Shown here piece by piece: positions 9,101 to 15,331 of a stretch of DNA of 26,791 bases. Numbering within the stretch: the stretch's first letter is position 1; every line of letters begins with the position of its first letter. Origin of the DNA: Phascolarctobacterium succinatutens CAG:287 (GTDB taxonomy: Bacteria; Bacillota; Negativicutes; Acidaminococcales; Acidaminococcaceae); NCBI RefSeq assembly GCF_000434895.1, contig NZ_FR892772.1:1-26791 (forward strand), read 5' to 3'. Below the pieces are notes generated by a model. That model was not told the DNA's origin. It made no database searches and saw nothing but the letters and a program-made list of their open reading frames with translations. Both the position numbers and the translations under genes were made by a program.

Positions 9101-9354
9101 GAGGGTTTCATATTCCTACGCCGGTTGGCAAATATTCGCCTGACTGGGCAATTGCTTTTAAGAAGGGCGTAGTCAAGCATGTCTTTTTTGTGGCAGAAAC
9201 AAAGGGGACTTTGCAAAGTATGGAGTTGCGAGCTATTGAAAAAGCTAAAATAAACTGTGCCGAAAAGCTCTTTGAAAAACTTTCCAATGGCGAAGTGCAT
9301 TACGGTCAGGTAAAGGATTACAAGAGCCTGATGGATATTGTACTGGATAGATAA
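6187..9354 (+). CDS. res: Type III restriction enzyme, helicase-nuclease subunit (Res)
   Basis: A 1055-residue protein with an N-terminal SF2 helicase and a C-terminal nuclease. Motif I is METGTGKT (119-126), motif II is DEPQ (257-260), motif III is SATH (from 283), and motif VI is RQEVGRGMRL (588-597). The end of the protein carries SPDW (984-987) followed by AETKG (1003-1007), giving D986, E1004 and K1006 as a PD-(D/E)xK cleavage site. Type III Res works in complex with Mod, using ATP hydrolysis to sense two unmethylated sites and cut nearby. Length is slightly above the usual 900-1000. The ATG at 6187 shares its A with the Mod stop and follows a strong GAGGAGGG. No clear rho-independent terminator follows the stop. 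Both enzymatic halves look intact. Confidence 0.92.
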   Translation: MKFSFKIQQYQTDAVNAVVDVFKGQVRPAQDTSYFFDPGRLVPVKTKKAKNSNGYNLFQQELDEQEAKQNIILGYANAPIKLDKVQLLENIKLIQGNNNITPSKELMEGQGKCSLDIEMETGTGKTYVYIKTMFELNKQYGWNKFIIIVPSVAIREGVKKSLETMEEHFMSQYGKKARYFIYDSKNLTKIDDFAKSNEINVMIINNQAFAKSLNEEKNKEGRGGDKGALIIYSERDEFGSRKPIDVIAKTNPILIIDEPQKLAGNVTQKAMKRFNPLFSVNYSATHKDKHNMVYVLDALDAYNQKLVKKIEVKGLEMKNLKGVDSYLYCEEIETSPTKPPRVRLEFEVQQSNSIKRVRKLLGKRDSLYELSNGMKQYEGYVISNIDPRGKGTVTFTNGEVLHCADVVGDVTELYKRRLQIRETLLSHFEKEKELYAQGIKTLSLFFIDKVENYRKYNEDGTQELGEYGKIFEEEYMRIFNSKSTELFKDDPYVQYLNRVAADVHDVHTGYFSIDKKGHSIDSKCERGKDTSNDESAYDLIMKNKEALLSFDNPVRFIFSHSALREGWDNPNIFQICTLKASNSDVNKRQEVGRGMRLCVNQQGERMDLLTCGEAMVHKINQLTVIASESYADFVGSLQDDMKAALYKRPTHASIDYFADRTVKVDGKQYKIEREQAGTIMLYLGVNGYADYDGKITDKYKADKEANDFAPLPPQLEELEPAIHKLIQGIFDEEVLKMMVADAKETKVKANPLNANFDKAEFQDLWNRINHKYAYKVNFSSDELIKKASDAINNELVVTKIQYRLVVGSQNENLQEHEIDSKTGFTTTRTKTDTMKNTYDSGLKYDLLHEIASRTTLTRRTVARILQNIWKSKYRMFAENPLDFINKVSSIINVQKSALIVDHVTYNTTNETFDTDIFTAEYTRGNFAKAYRAKHAIQDYVFTDGTAEKSVERKFVEELDTADEVVVYAKLPRGFHIPTPVGKYSPDWAIAFKKGVVKHVFFVAETKGTLQSMELRAIEKAKINCAEKLFEKLSNGEVHYGQVKDYKSLMDIVLDR

Positions 9355-9469
9355 ACCACAACCGAATATGGAATAATTCACGCTGATAGTTTGCTGGTGC
9401 CTATGTGTACACCCTTTTTGTAAAATCTTTACACTTGCCGCTATAAGAACAGGCTAATAATTTTCCTCG
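9355..9469. other. Gap between restriction island and lysine operon, no gene seen
   Basis: AT-rich DNA with no credible reading frame. A small dyad, TGTAAA-ATC-TTTACA (9419-9433), is present, but no stem followed by a T-run that would end the restriction operon. This stretch is the most likely right boundary of the island because core genes and higher GC begin after it. Confidence 0.5.
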
Positions 9470-9498
9470 TTGACAAATAGCAGTAACAGTAATATAAT
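9470..9498 (+). promoter_or_regulatory. Consensus promoter of the lysine operon
   Basis: TTGACA (9470-9475), 17 bases, TATAAT (9493-9498): both hexamers match the sigma-A consensus fully. Transcription would begin near 9505, just ahead of the riboswitch. A maximal promoter ahead of an attenuating riboswitch is the expected design when the switch does the regulating. Confidence 0.88.
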
Positions 9499-9518
9499 TT
9501 TTTTAATAGCAAACCATT

Positions 9519-9680
9519 AAGATAGAGGCGCGGAAAGCATGAGTAGGTTGTGGAGCGGGAGCTGAGAAGCATCACAAAAGGGCTAACGCCGAAGTGCAAT
9601 GGCAGCCGTGTCGTTGTGCTGGGCCGTCAGTGAAAGCTGCCGGACTGTCGCTGCATATGCAGCGGAGGGCTATCTCGGCT
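9519..9680 (+). ncRNA. Lysine riboswitch (L box)
   Basis: The leader begins AAGATAGAGGCGCG and contains GCCGAAG (9588-9594) and further paired arms, matching the conserved core of the lysine aptamer. The closing P1 helix is AGATAG (9520-9525) with CTATCT (9670-9675). It lies between a strong promoter and an intrinsic terminator in front of dapB, asd, lysC and dapA, all enzymes of lysine synthesis, which fits the known role: lysine binding stabilises P1 and allows termination. CTATCTC at 9670-9676 can instead pair with GAGATAG (9716-9722) in the terminator stem, so antiterminator and P1 exclude one another. Confidence 0.92.
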
Positions 9681-9708
9681 ATGGGTGTGAATATTTATTT
9701 AGCATGCT

Positions 9709-9754
9709 AACCGTTGAGATAGAATCCAAAGGAAATATCTCAACGGTTATTTTT
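9709..9754 (+). terminator. Attenuation terminator of the lysine riboswitch
   Basis: A perfect 13-bp stem, AACCGTTGAGATA (9709-9721) with TATCTCAACGGTT (9736-9748), a 14-base loop, and five T (9750-9754) directly after. Its left arm contains GAGATAG, which can pair with the 3' strand of riboswitch P1 to form the antiterminator. This is the expression platform. Confidence 0.92.
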
Positions 9755-9774
9755 ATGATTAAGGAGTGAACGAC

Positions 9775-10545
9775 ATGATTCGTGTTTTGGTAAATGGTGC
9801 GCTGGGCCGCATGGGCAGCGAGGTATGTAAAAAGGTATATAGCGAAGCGGATTTGGAGCTTGTAGGTGCTGTTGATATTAAGGAAGGCACTGTACATCTG
9901 GGTGATGGCGTTAAGGTGATGACTGACCTGGTTGCTGCTATTGAAGCTGCCAAACCGGACGTAGTTGTTGACTTCACCCGTCCTGATGTTGTTATGGGCA
10001 ACCTGCGCAAAATGCTGCCGCTTGGCGTGCATGCTGTAGTAGGCACAACAGGCTTCAGCGATGCGGATTTAAAAGAGGTTGATGAGCTGGCACGCAAGCA
10101 CAACACCAGCCTGCTGATTGCTCCGAACTTTGCGCTTGGCGCAGTTGTGATGATGAAGCTGGCGTGTGAGGCTGCCAAATATTTCCCGCATGTGGAAATT
10201 ATCGAGAAGCATCATGATAATAAGCTGGACGCTCCGAGCGGTACGGCTATTATCACCGCACAAAAGATTGCTGAGGTGCGCAAGGCTATGCAGCAGGGCA
10301 ATCCTGATGAAAAGGAAACCATGGCAGGTGCGCGCGGTGCGGATTACGAGGGCATGAAGATTCACAGTGTCCGTTTGCCGGGTTACGTTGCTTCCCAGGA
10401 GGTTATCTTCGGCGGTCAGGGCGAAACACTGAAAATCAGCACTGACCCGATTAACCGCGAATGCTACATGCCGGGCGTTGCGCTTGGCTGCCGCAAAATT
10501 GTTGACCAAGTAGGCTTGGTATACGGCTTAGATAAATTACTCTAA
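9775..10545 (+). CDS. dapB: 4-hydroxy-tetrahydrodipicolinate reductase
   Basis: Reduces the product of DapA to tetrahydrodipicolinate with NAD(P)H, a step toward diaminopimelate and lysine. The nucleotide-binding motif GALGRMG lies near the N-terminus. The family signature EKHHDNKLDAPSGTA is at residues 144-158 and contains the catalytic His pair and Lys. At 256 residues it has normal length. I chose the ATG at 9775 because AAGGAG (9761-9766) lies eight bases upstream; an in-frame GTG at 9766 would overlap that site. It is the first gene after the lysine riboswitch terminator, so lysine should shut it off. asd follows 20 bases later. Confidence 0.97.
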   Translation: MIRVLVNGALGRMGSEVCKKVYSEADLELVGAVDIKEGTVHLGDGVKVMTDLVAAIEAAKPDVVVDFTRPDVVMGNLRKMLPLGVHAVVGTTGFSDADLKEVDELARKHNTSLLIAPNFALGAVVMMKLACEAAKYFPHVEIIEKHHDNKLDAPSGTAIITAQKIAEVRKAMQQGNPDEKETMAGARGADYEGMKIHSVRLPGYVASQEVIFGGQGETLKISTDPINRECYMPGVALGCRKIVDQVGLVYGLDKLL

Positions 10546-10565
10546 ATAGTGAGGGGGAGAATTTT

Positions 10566-11603
10566 ATGAAAAAGTATAACGTTGCTATTTTGGGTGCTAC
10601 CGGTGCTGTTGGTACTGAATTTCTGAAGCTTATTGAAGAAAGAAACTTCCCATTTGCAGAACTGCGTCTGCTGGCTTCCAAGCGCAGCGCAGGCAAGCAG
10701 ATTGAATTTATGGGCAAAACATATACTGTGCAGGAGGCTACCAAGGATTCCTTCGAGGGCATTGATATCGCTCTGTTCGCAGGCGGCAGCGTTTCTAAGG
10801 AGTTTGCTCCCTACGCTGTAAAGGCTGGTGCCGTTGTTATTGATAACTCCAGCACCTTCCGTATGGACCCCGAAGTGCCGCTGGTTGTGCCGGAGGTTAA
10901 CCCCGAGGACATCCTGAAGCACAAGGGCATTATTGCCAACCCTAACTGCTCTACAATTATTATGGTTATGGCATTGAAACCGCTGTATGACCTGGCACGC
11001 ATTAAACGTATCGTCGTTTCTACCTATCAGGCTGTTTCTGGCGCCGGCAAGGATGGCATTGACGAGCTCACCGACCAGACTAAGGCTTACAGTGAGGGCC
11101 GTGAGATGGAGGCACACATTCTTCCGTCCGCAAGTCTGCCGAAGCATTATCCGATTGCGTTTAACCTGATTCCGCAGATTGATGTTTTCCTTGACAATCT
11201 CTACACCAAAGAAGAGATGAAGATGATCAATGAAACCAGAAAGATTATGCATGATGACGAAATGCGCATTACCGCTACTACCGTGCGCGTGCCTGTATAC
11301 CGCAGCCACAGCGAATCTGTAAACATTGAATTTGAGCATGATTTGGAGCTGCAGGATATGGCAGCTGCTATCAACGCTTTCCCCGGCGTTCAGATGATGG
11401 ATGATCCTGCCAACCAGATTTATCCGATGCCTTTATATACCTCAGAAAAATATGACTGCTTCGTTGGCCGTCTGCGCCGCGATGAGTCCAATCCGAATAC
11501 CTTTAACCTGTGGGTAGTAGGCGACCAGATCCGCAAGGGCGCTGCGCTGAACACTCTGCAGATTGCTGAGGTTATGATTAAAAACGGCTGGTTAGAAAAA
11601 TAA
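10566..11603 (+). CDS. asd: Aspartate-semialdehyde dehydrogenase
   Basis: Converts aspartyl phosphate to aspartate semialdehyde with NADPH, the branch point for lysine, diaminopimelate, methionine and threonine. The N-terminal NADP-binding motif is GATGAVG. The catalytic cysteine is C128 in NPNCST. Length, 345 residues, is normal for the bacterial enzyme, and a purine-rich GAGGGGGAGA precedes the ATG. It lies 20 bases after dapB and 110 bases before lysC, and is probably cotranscribed from the riboswitch-controlled promoter. Confidence 0.97.
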   Translation: MKKYNVAILGATGAVGTEFLKLIEERNFPFAELRLLASKRSAGKQIEFMGKTYTVQEATKDSFEGIDIALFAGGSVSKEFAPYAVKAGAVVIDNSSTFRMDPEVPLVVPEVNPEDILKHKGIIANPNCSTIIMVMALKPLYDLARIKRIVVSTYQAVSGAGKDGIDELTDQTKAYSEGREMEAHILPSASLPKHYPIAFNLIPQIDVFLDNLYTKEEMKMINETRKIMHDDEMRITATTVRVPVYRSHSESVNIEFEHDLELQDMAAAINAFPGVQMMDDPANQIYPMPLYTSEKYDCFVGRLRRDESNPNTFNLWVVGDQIRKGAALNTLQIAEVMIKNGWLEK

Positions 11604-11604
11604 T

Positions 11605-11684
11605 AATGCACCTCTGCGTGTAAAGACTACCTGGCGTACAGCTTGTACGCCGCAGCCTTTCCGGCATCCGGTACATTTTGCATT
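11605..11684. repeat. Imperfect palindromic repeat, copy C (asd-lysC gap)
   Basis: An element bounded by AATGCA and TGCATT with a perfect core hairpin GGCGTACA-GCT-TGTACGCC (11633-11651). It shares CACC...CTGCGT, the GTAC hairpin core and GCATCCGG-AC-TTT with the repeat at 12944-13022, but is more diverged. It may act as an RNA hairpin within the operon message. Identity as a mobile or REP-like element is inference. Confidence 0.5.
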
Positions 11685-11713
11685 TTAATATAAACAGATG
11701 AGGAGCAATTTAC

Positions 11714-12934
11714 ATGAAAATCATTGTACAGAAATTCGGCGGCACCTCCGTCGCGAGTGAGGAAGCCCGCGTTGCAGTTAAAAACAAGGTACAGCAGGCT
11801 ATCCGCAACGGTTACTCCCCGGTAGTAGTAGTTTCGGCTATGGGGCGAAAGGGTGCGCCCTACGCAACTGATACTCTTATCGGTACCCTGAAGGACGTTA
11901 ACCTTTCCGTTAATGTGCGCGAGATGGATATGATGATGTGCTGCGGCGAAATCATTTCCGCCTGCGTAATGGCAGCAACTCTGCAAAAATTCGGTATCAA
12001 CGCTATGGCACTCACCGGCGGTCAGGCAGGCATTGTTACTGATTCCCAGTTTGGTGCTGCACGTATCAAAAACATCAATACCTCCGGTCTTATCCGTCTG
12101 CTGGAGGCAGGCATCATTCCGGTTGTCTGCGGCTTCCAGGGCATGACGGAAAACAACTATAAATTTACTACCTTAGGTCGCGGTGGCAGCGATACCTCTG
12201 CTGCTGCACTGGGCGCTGCGCTCAAGGCAGAGTTCGTTGAAATCTATACAGACGTTGAAGGCATTATGACTGCAGACCCGCGTATTGTCGAGAAGGCAAA
12301 TATTCTGCAGCAGATTTCCTATGCTGAGGTTTGCCAGATGGCACAGAACGGTGCGAAGGTTATTCATCCGCGTGCCGTGGAAATTGCCATGGGCAGCAAT
12401 ATTCCCATGTATGTTAAATCTACCTTCAGCGATGCTCCCGGCACTTTGATTACCAGCGAACGCATCGGTCAGGGTAACGGCGGCGAAATTGCGATTAACG
12501 AATCCTGTGCCAGCGGCGTAGCTCATCTTAATGATTTGGCACAGTTCCGCATTGACCTGAACCCGCAGGATATTACTGCAGGCCGTAATCTGTTCGAAGA
12601 TTTGGCGGATGCAGGCATCAGCGTAGGCTGCTTGAACCTGTCCGAGAAGGAAGCAATGTTTGCAGTATTTTCTCCGGACGTAGAGCACACCTGCAAGGTG
12701 CTTGATGCAACAGGCTTTAAATATACGCTGAACGAAGGCTGCGGCAAGGTTTCCGTTGTCGGCAGTGCTATGCGTGGCGTGCCTGGCATTATGGCTACCT
12801 TTGTAACTGCGCTTGCCAGCCACAATATTGCTATTCTGCAGACTGTGGACAGCGATACCACAATTTCCGCGATTGTAAAAGAGGAGCATTTGGTGGAAGC
12901 AGTCAAAGCATTGCATGAGGCCTTCAAGCTGTAG
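11714..12934 (+). CDS. lysC: Aspartate kinase
   Basis: Phosphorylates aspartate, the first step of the aspartate family pathway. The amino-acid kinase signature KFGGTSVAS starts at residue 7. The conserved GRGGSDTSA substrate-binding loop and the FTTLGRGG context are present in mid-protein. The last roughly 140 residues form the paired ACT domains that bind the feedback amino acid. At 406 residues it has the size of monofunctional LysC. AGGAG lies before the ATG. Placement under a lysine riboswitch suggests this is the lysine-dedicated isozyme, with a possible second control by feedback at the ACT domains. Confidence 0.96.
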   Translation: MKIIVQKFGGTSVASEEARVAVKNKVQQAIRNGYSPVVVVSAMGRKGAPYATDTLIGTLKDVNLSVNVREMDMMMCCGEIISACVMAATLQKFGINAMALTGGQAGIVTDSQFGAARIKNINTSGLIRLLEAGIIPVVCGFQGMTENNYKFTTLGRGGSDTSAAALGAALKAEFVEIYTDVEGIMTADPRIVEKANILQQISYAEVCQMAQNGAKVIHPRAVEIAMGSNIPMYVKSTFSDAPGTLITSERIGQGNGGEIAINESCASGVAHLNDLAQFRIDLNPQDITAGRNLFEDLADAGISVGCLNLSEKEAMFAVFSPDVEHTCKVLDATGFKYTLNEGCGKVSVVGSAMRGVPGIMATFVTALASHNIAILQTVDSDTTISAIVKEEHLVEAVKALHEAFKL

Positions 12935-12943
12935 GCCGTGTAT

Positions 12944-13022
12944 AAAGCACCGTCTGCGTTGTTGTGTTTCCTCGACGTACTGTTAGTACGCCGTCGTCAA
13001 CACGCCTAGCATCCGGCACTTT
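12944..13022. repeat. Imperfect palindromic repeat, copy A (lysC-dapA gap)
   Basis: Starts AAAGCACCGTCTGCG and ends CATCCGGCACTTT, with central hairpin GTACT-GTT-AGTAC. The two halves are imperfect inverted copies of each other, so the unit can fold into one long stem. The left half recurs almost exactly at 13052-13103. No protein is encoded. Confidence 0.65.
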
Positions 13023-13051
13023 CTCCACAGCCTATTAAGGTAAAGAGGAAA

Positions 13052-13103
13052 TAAAGCACCGCCTGCGTTGTTGCGTTTTCTCGACGTACGTGAAGTACGC
13101 CGT
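13052..13103. repeat. Truncated palindromic repeat, copy B (lysC-dapA gap)
   Basis: About 52 bases aligning with the left half and centre of the repeat at 12944-13022: three single-base changes plus a different four-base loop between the GTAC arms (GTGA instead of TGTT). The right half is missing; AT-rich DNA follows. This looks like a second insertion of the same family or a partial duplication. Confidence 0.62.
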
Positions 13104-13185
13104 AAAAAATATAAAATTATTTAGATAATAAACAATATATCATAGAGAATTTTAGTTTCTATTAGTTTTAAGAGGTGGAATTACA

Positions 13186-14082
13186 ATGAAAAAACCGTAT
13201 TTTGGCAGATTATTAACGGCTATGGTTACGCCGTTCAACGCTGATGGCAGCATCAATTATGAAGCCGGTGCAGATTTTGCTGACTGGCTGCTGGCTAACG
13301 GCAGTGACGGCCTGGTAGTAGAAGGCTCTACCGGTGAAGCTGCAACCATGGACATGGATGAAAAAATTAAATTCATGCAGACCATCGTTGCACGTGTCAA
13401 CGGACGTGCCAAAATTGTTGCCGGTGCAGGCACCAACTGCACTGCCAGCACTATTGACCTGGTTAAGAAAATGGAGGCTTGCGGTGTTGACGGCGTGCTC
13501 GTAGTAGGCCCGTACTACAACAAACCGACTCAGGAAGGCTATTACCAGCATTTTGCAGCCGTAGCAAAGGCTACTAAGCTGCCGATTATCGTTTATAATG
13601 TTCCGGGACGTACCGGCGGCAATATTGCTCCGGAAACTGTTGCACGTCTTGCAGCAGATTTCAGCAACATTGTGGCTATTAAAGAGGCAGCAGGCAATGT
13701 AGCACAGACTGCAGAGCTGTATCGTGTACTGCCGGAGGATTTCTCCATTTACAGCGGCGATGACGGCCTGATTCTGCCGTTCCTGTCCGTTGGTGCCTGC
13801 GGTCTGATTTCCGTTCTGGCCAATGTCAACGGCAACATACTGCAGCAATTGATGCAGGCTTACAGCGAAGGTCGCGTGAAAGATGCCGCTGACCTCAACA
13901 AGGTTATGGTACCGCTGGCAAAGGCTATGTTTGTGGAAAGCAATCCGATTCCTATCAAGGCTGCCGTTACCAAGGTTACCGGTATCAATGCCGGTGCTCC
14001 GCGTCTGCCGCTGACTCCTATCAGCGCTGCCGCTGAGGCTAAGCTGGATGCAGCTTTAAAAGCAGCAGGCATGATAAAATGA
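13186..14082 (+). CDS. dapA: 4-hydroxy-tetrahydrodipicolinate synthase
   Basis: Condenses pyruvate with aspartate semialdehyde, the committed step of lysine and diaminopimelate synthesis. The Schiff-base lysine is K166 in VAIKEAAGN, the catalytic tyrosine is Y137 in VYNVPGRTG, and the hydroxyl-relay loop is GSTGE (47-51). At 298 residues it is a standard (beta/alpha)8 barrel. AGAGGTGGA precedes the ATG. It is separated from lysC by 251 bases holding two palindromic repeats, so it may be read from the riboswitch promoter or a local one; I see no convincing -35/-10 there. The stop overlaps the next gene by four bases. Confidence 0.97.
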   Translation: MKKPYFGRLLTAMVTPFNADGSINYEAGADFADWLLANGSDGLVVEGSTGEAATMDMDEKIKFMQTIVARVNGRAKIVAGAGTNCTASTIDLVKKMEACGVDGVLVVGPYYNKPTQEGYYQHFAAVAKATKLPIIVYNVPGRTGGNIAPETVARLAADFSNIVAIKEAAGNVAQTAELYRVLPEDFSIYSGDDGLILPFLSVGACGLISVLANVNGNILQQLMQAYSEGRVKDAADLNKVMVPLAKAMFVESNPIPIKAAVTKVTGINAGAPRLPLTPISAAAEAKLDAALKAAGMIK

Positions 14083-14486
14083 GCAAGCTGGTAGTAATTA
14101 TCCAGTGTGATACAGTGCAGCAGCGTTGCTGCGGCTACAACTGTACGCATGCTTTTTACAGCCGTGAGGGCAAGTTTGCCGGTTATCCCGAGGATACGCA
14201 TTACATGAGCTTCACCTGCGGTGGCTGCTCCGGCGGTGCGCTGACGGTGAAGCTGGAAAACCTGGCGAAGCGCCTGCGCCGCTTTAAGGAGGAGGGGCAG
14301 GAGCTTTGCGTGCATCTTTCTACATGCATGGTATCGGATAATTCGCATAAGCCGCCTTGTCCGCATCTTGATTACATCCAAAAGATTTTGGCGAAAAAGA
14401 AGTTGACGAATATTGTACATGGTACATATATTTCCAAAACGGCAACCAGACGTCGCGAGGAAGGTATCTATAAGGAATTTGAATAA
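14079..14486 (+). CDS. CGGC-domain cysteine-rich protein
   Basis: A 135-residue soluble protein with nine cysteines (10, 17, 18, 22, 47, 50, 77, 83, 94). CGGCSGG at 47-53 is the name-giving motif of the CGGC family, whose members are thought to bind metal, though no reaction is established that I know of. The early cluster C-x6-CC-x3-C and the late HLSTCM...CPH are the other potential ligand sites. Its ATGA overlap with the dapA stop implies translational coupling to lysine synthesis, an unusual partner for this family. A hairpin at 14495-14535 probably ends the operon. Confidence 0.85.
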   Translation: MSKLVVIIQCDTVQQRCCGYNCTHAFYSREGKFAGYPEDTHYMSFTCGGCSGGALTVKLENLAKRLRRFKEEGQELCVHLSTCMVSDNSHKPPCPHLDYIQKILAKKKLTNIVHGTYISKTATRRREEGIYKEFE

Positions 14487-14494
14487 GCTTTGAA

Positions 14495-14535
14495 AAACAC
14501 CCTGCGTATTGCCGTTGGCAATGCACAGGGTGTTT
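14495..14535 (+). terminator. Probable terminator of the lysine operon
   Basis: Outer stem AAACACCCTG (14495-14504) with CAGGGTGTTT (14526-14535) and an inner stem ATTGCC-GTT-GGCAAT. The stem is strong but the following T-run is short (TTT then GTGCG), so termination may be only partial. Confidence 0.65.
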
Positions 14536-14580
14536 GTGCGTTAAGGTGAAAGAAGTTAAGTATCAAAACATGGTTTACTG

Positions 14581-14620
14581 CTTGCAAATGCTTGCAAATG
14601 TTTATCGCTGATGCTATACT
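14581..14620 (+). promoter_or_regulatory. Toxin-antitoxin promoter with TTGCAA operator pair
   Basis: TTGCAA (14592-14597), 17 bases, TATACT (14615-14620) form a good promoter. The -35 lies in the second copy of the tandem repeat CTTGCAAATG (14581-14590 and 14591-14600). TTGCAA is self-complementary, so two dyads sit one helical turn apart. That fits cooperative binding of ribbon-helix-helix antitoxin dimers and autorepression (inference). Confidence 0.72.
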
Positions 14621-14643
14621 TAGTTATGAGGGGGATGATAAAT

Positions 14644-14949
14644 ATGGCTAATACTACTGCTCTTTATGCAAGAATTGATAGCGATTTAAAAGAAAACGCT
14701 GAAAATGTATTACAACAGTTAGGAATCACGCCTGCAAGTGCGATACAGATGTTTTATAGTCAAATTGTTCTCACTCGTAGTCTGCCGCTGAAGCTACGAC
14801 TGCCGGTTCGCGAACCTGTGGCGATGGGAAGCTTGTCGCGAGAAGAGCTTGATGCCGAGCTGGCTAAAGGAATTGCTTCATTGAAAGCAGAAAAAACTTA
14901 CTCTGCTGATGAGGTTGATGGAATCCTGGCGGAGGAGTTCGGCATATGA
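14644..14949 (+). CDS. RelB/DinJ-family antitoxin
   Basis: A 101-residue protein. The N-terminal half (TALYARIDSDLKENAENVLQ, then LGITPASAIQMFYSQIV) matches the ribbon-helix-helix DNA-binding domain of DinJ/RelB antitoxins. The acidic C-terminal tail is the usual toxin-wrapping part. I chose the ATG at 14644, preceded by GAGGGGGA (14628-14635), over in-frame ATGs at 14611, 14626 and 14635, which overlap the promoter or that ribosome site. It neutralises the toxin encoded four bases overlapped downstream and should repress the promoter through the TTGCAA repeats. Confidence 0.9.
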   Translation: MANTTALYARIDSDLKENAENVLQQLGITPASAIQMFYSQIVLTRSLPLKLRLPVREPVAMGSLSREELDAELAKGIASLKAEKTYSADEVDGILAEEFGI

Positions 14950-15260
14950 ATTTATATCGTGTAGAATACTCTCAAGAAGCATTAGTTGATATTAAGAGCA
15001 TTTACACTTATATTTCACAAATACTTCATGCTCCGCTTACTGCTAGAAGGCAGGTCAACCGTATTAGAAAGGAAATACGGGATTTAGAGGCTTTTCCTAC
15101 CAGATATGTGTTGGTGGAATGGGAGCCGTGGGCAAGTATGAAAATGCATAGGCTGCCTATAGATAATTATGTTGTATTTTATTTGGTGGATGAACAGGCA
15201 ATGGCTGTGAAAATAGTACGCATAGTATATGGGGGAAGAAATTTAGAGGATTTGGCCTAA
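14946..15260 (+). CDS. RelE/ParE-family toxin
   Basis: A 104-residue protein of the RelE/ParE fold: starts LYRVEYSQEALVDIKSIYTY, has the mid segment RLPIDNYVVFYLVDEQ, and ends VRIVYGGRNLEDLA, all typical. RelE members cut mRNA at the ribosome and ParE members poison gyrase; the sequence alone does not tell me which this is. The ATG overlaps the antitoxin stop (ATGA), with GGAGG ten bases upstream. It converges with panF across a shared hairpin terminator. Confidence 0.9.
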   Translation: MNLYRVEYSQEALVDIKSIYTYISQILHAPLTARRQVNRIRKEIRDLEAFPTRYVLVEWEPWASMKMHRLPIDNYVVFYLVDEQAMAVKIVRIVYGGRNLEDLA

Positions 15261-15320
15261 AATAATAAGAACTGCCGCTAGGGATAATTGCTTTTGTCCT
15301 GAGCGACAGTTCTTTTATTA
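15261..15320. terminator. Bidirectional terminator between toxin and panF
   Basis: AGAACTG (15268-15274) pairs with CAGTTCT (15307-15313), extended inward by CGCT/AGCG and AGG/CCT with a small bulge. TTTTATTAT follows on the plus strand and, by symmetry (AATAATAA before the stem), a T-rich tail follows on the minus strand. It can end both convergent units. Confidence 0.75.
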
Positions 15321-15331
15321 TCTATGCTTAT

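Noticed and set aside
9419..9433. TGTAAA-ATC-TTTACA as terminator of the restriction operon
   Set aside because: The stem is only six AT-rich pairs and no T-run follows on the plus strand.
9766..9774. GTG at 9766 as the dapB start
   Set aside because: It overlaps the AAGGAG ribosome site, which is properly spaced for the ATG at 9775.
12944..13103. The two similar repeats as a short CRISPR array
   Set aside because: Only two copies, palindromic throughout, the second truncated, with no uniform spacers and no cas genes nearby.
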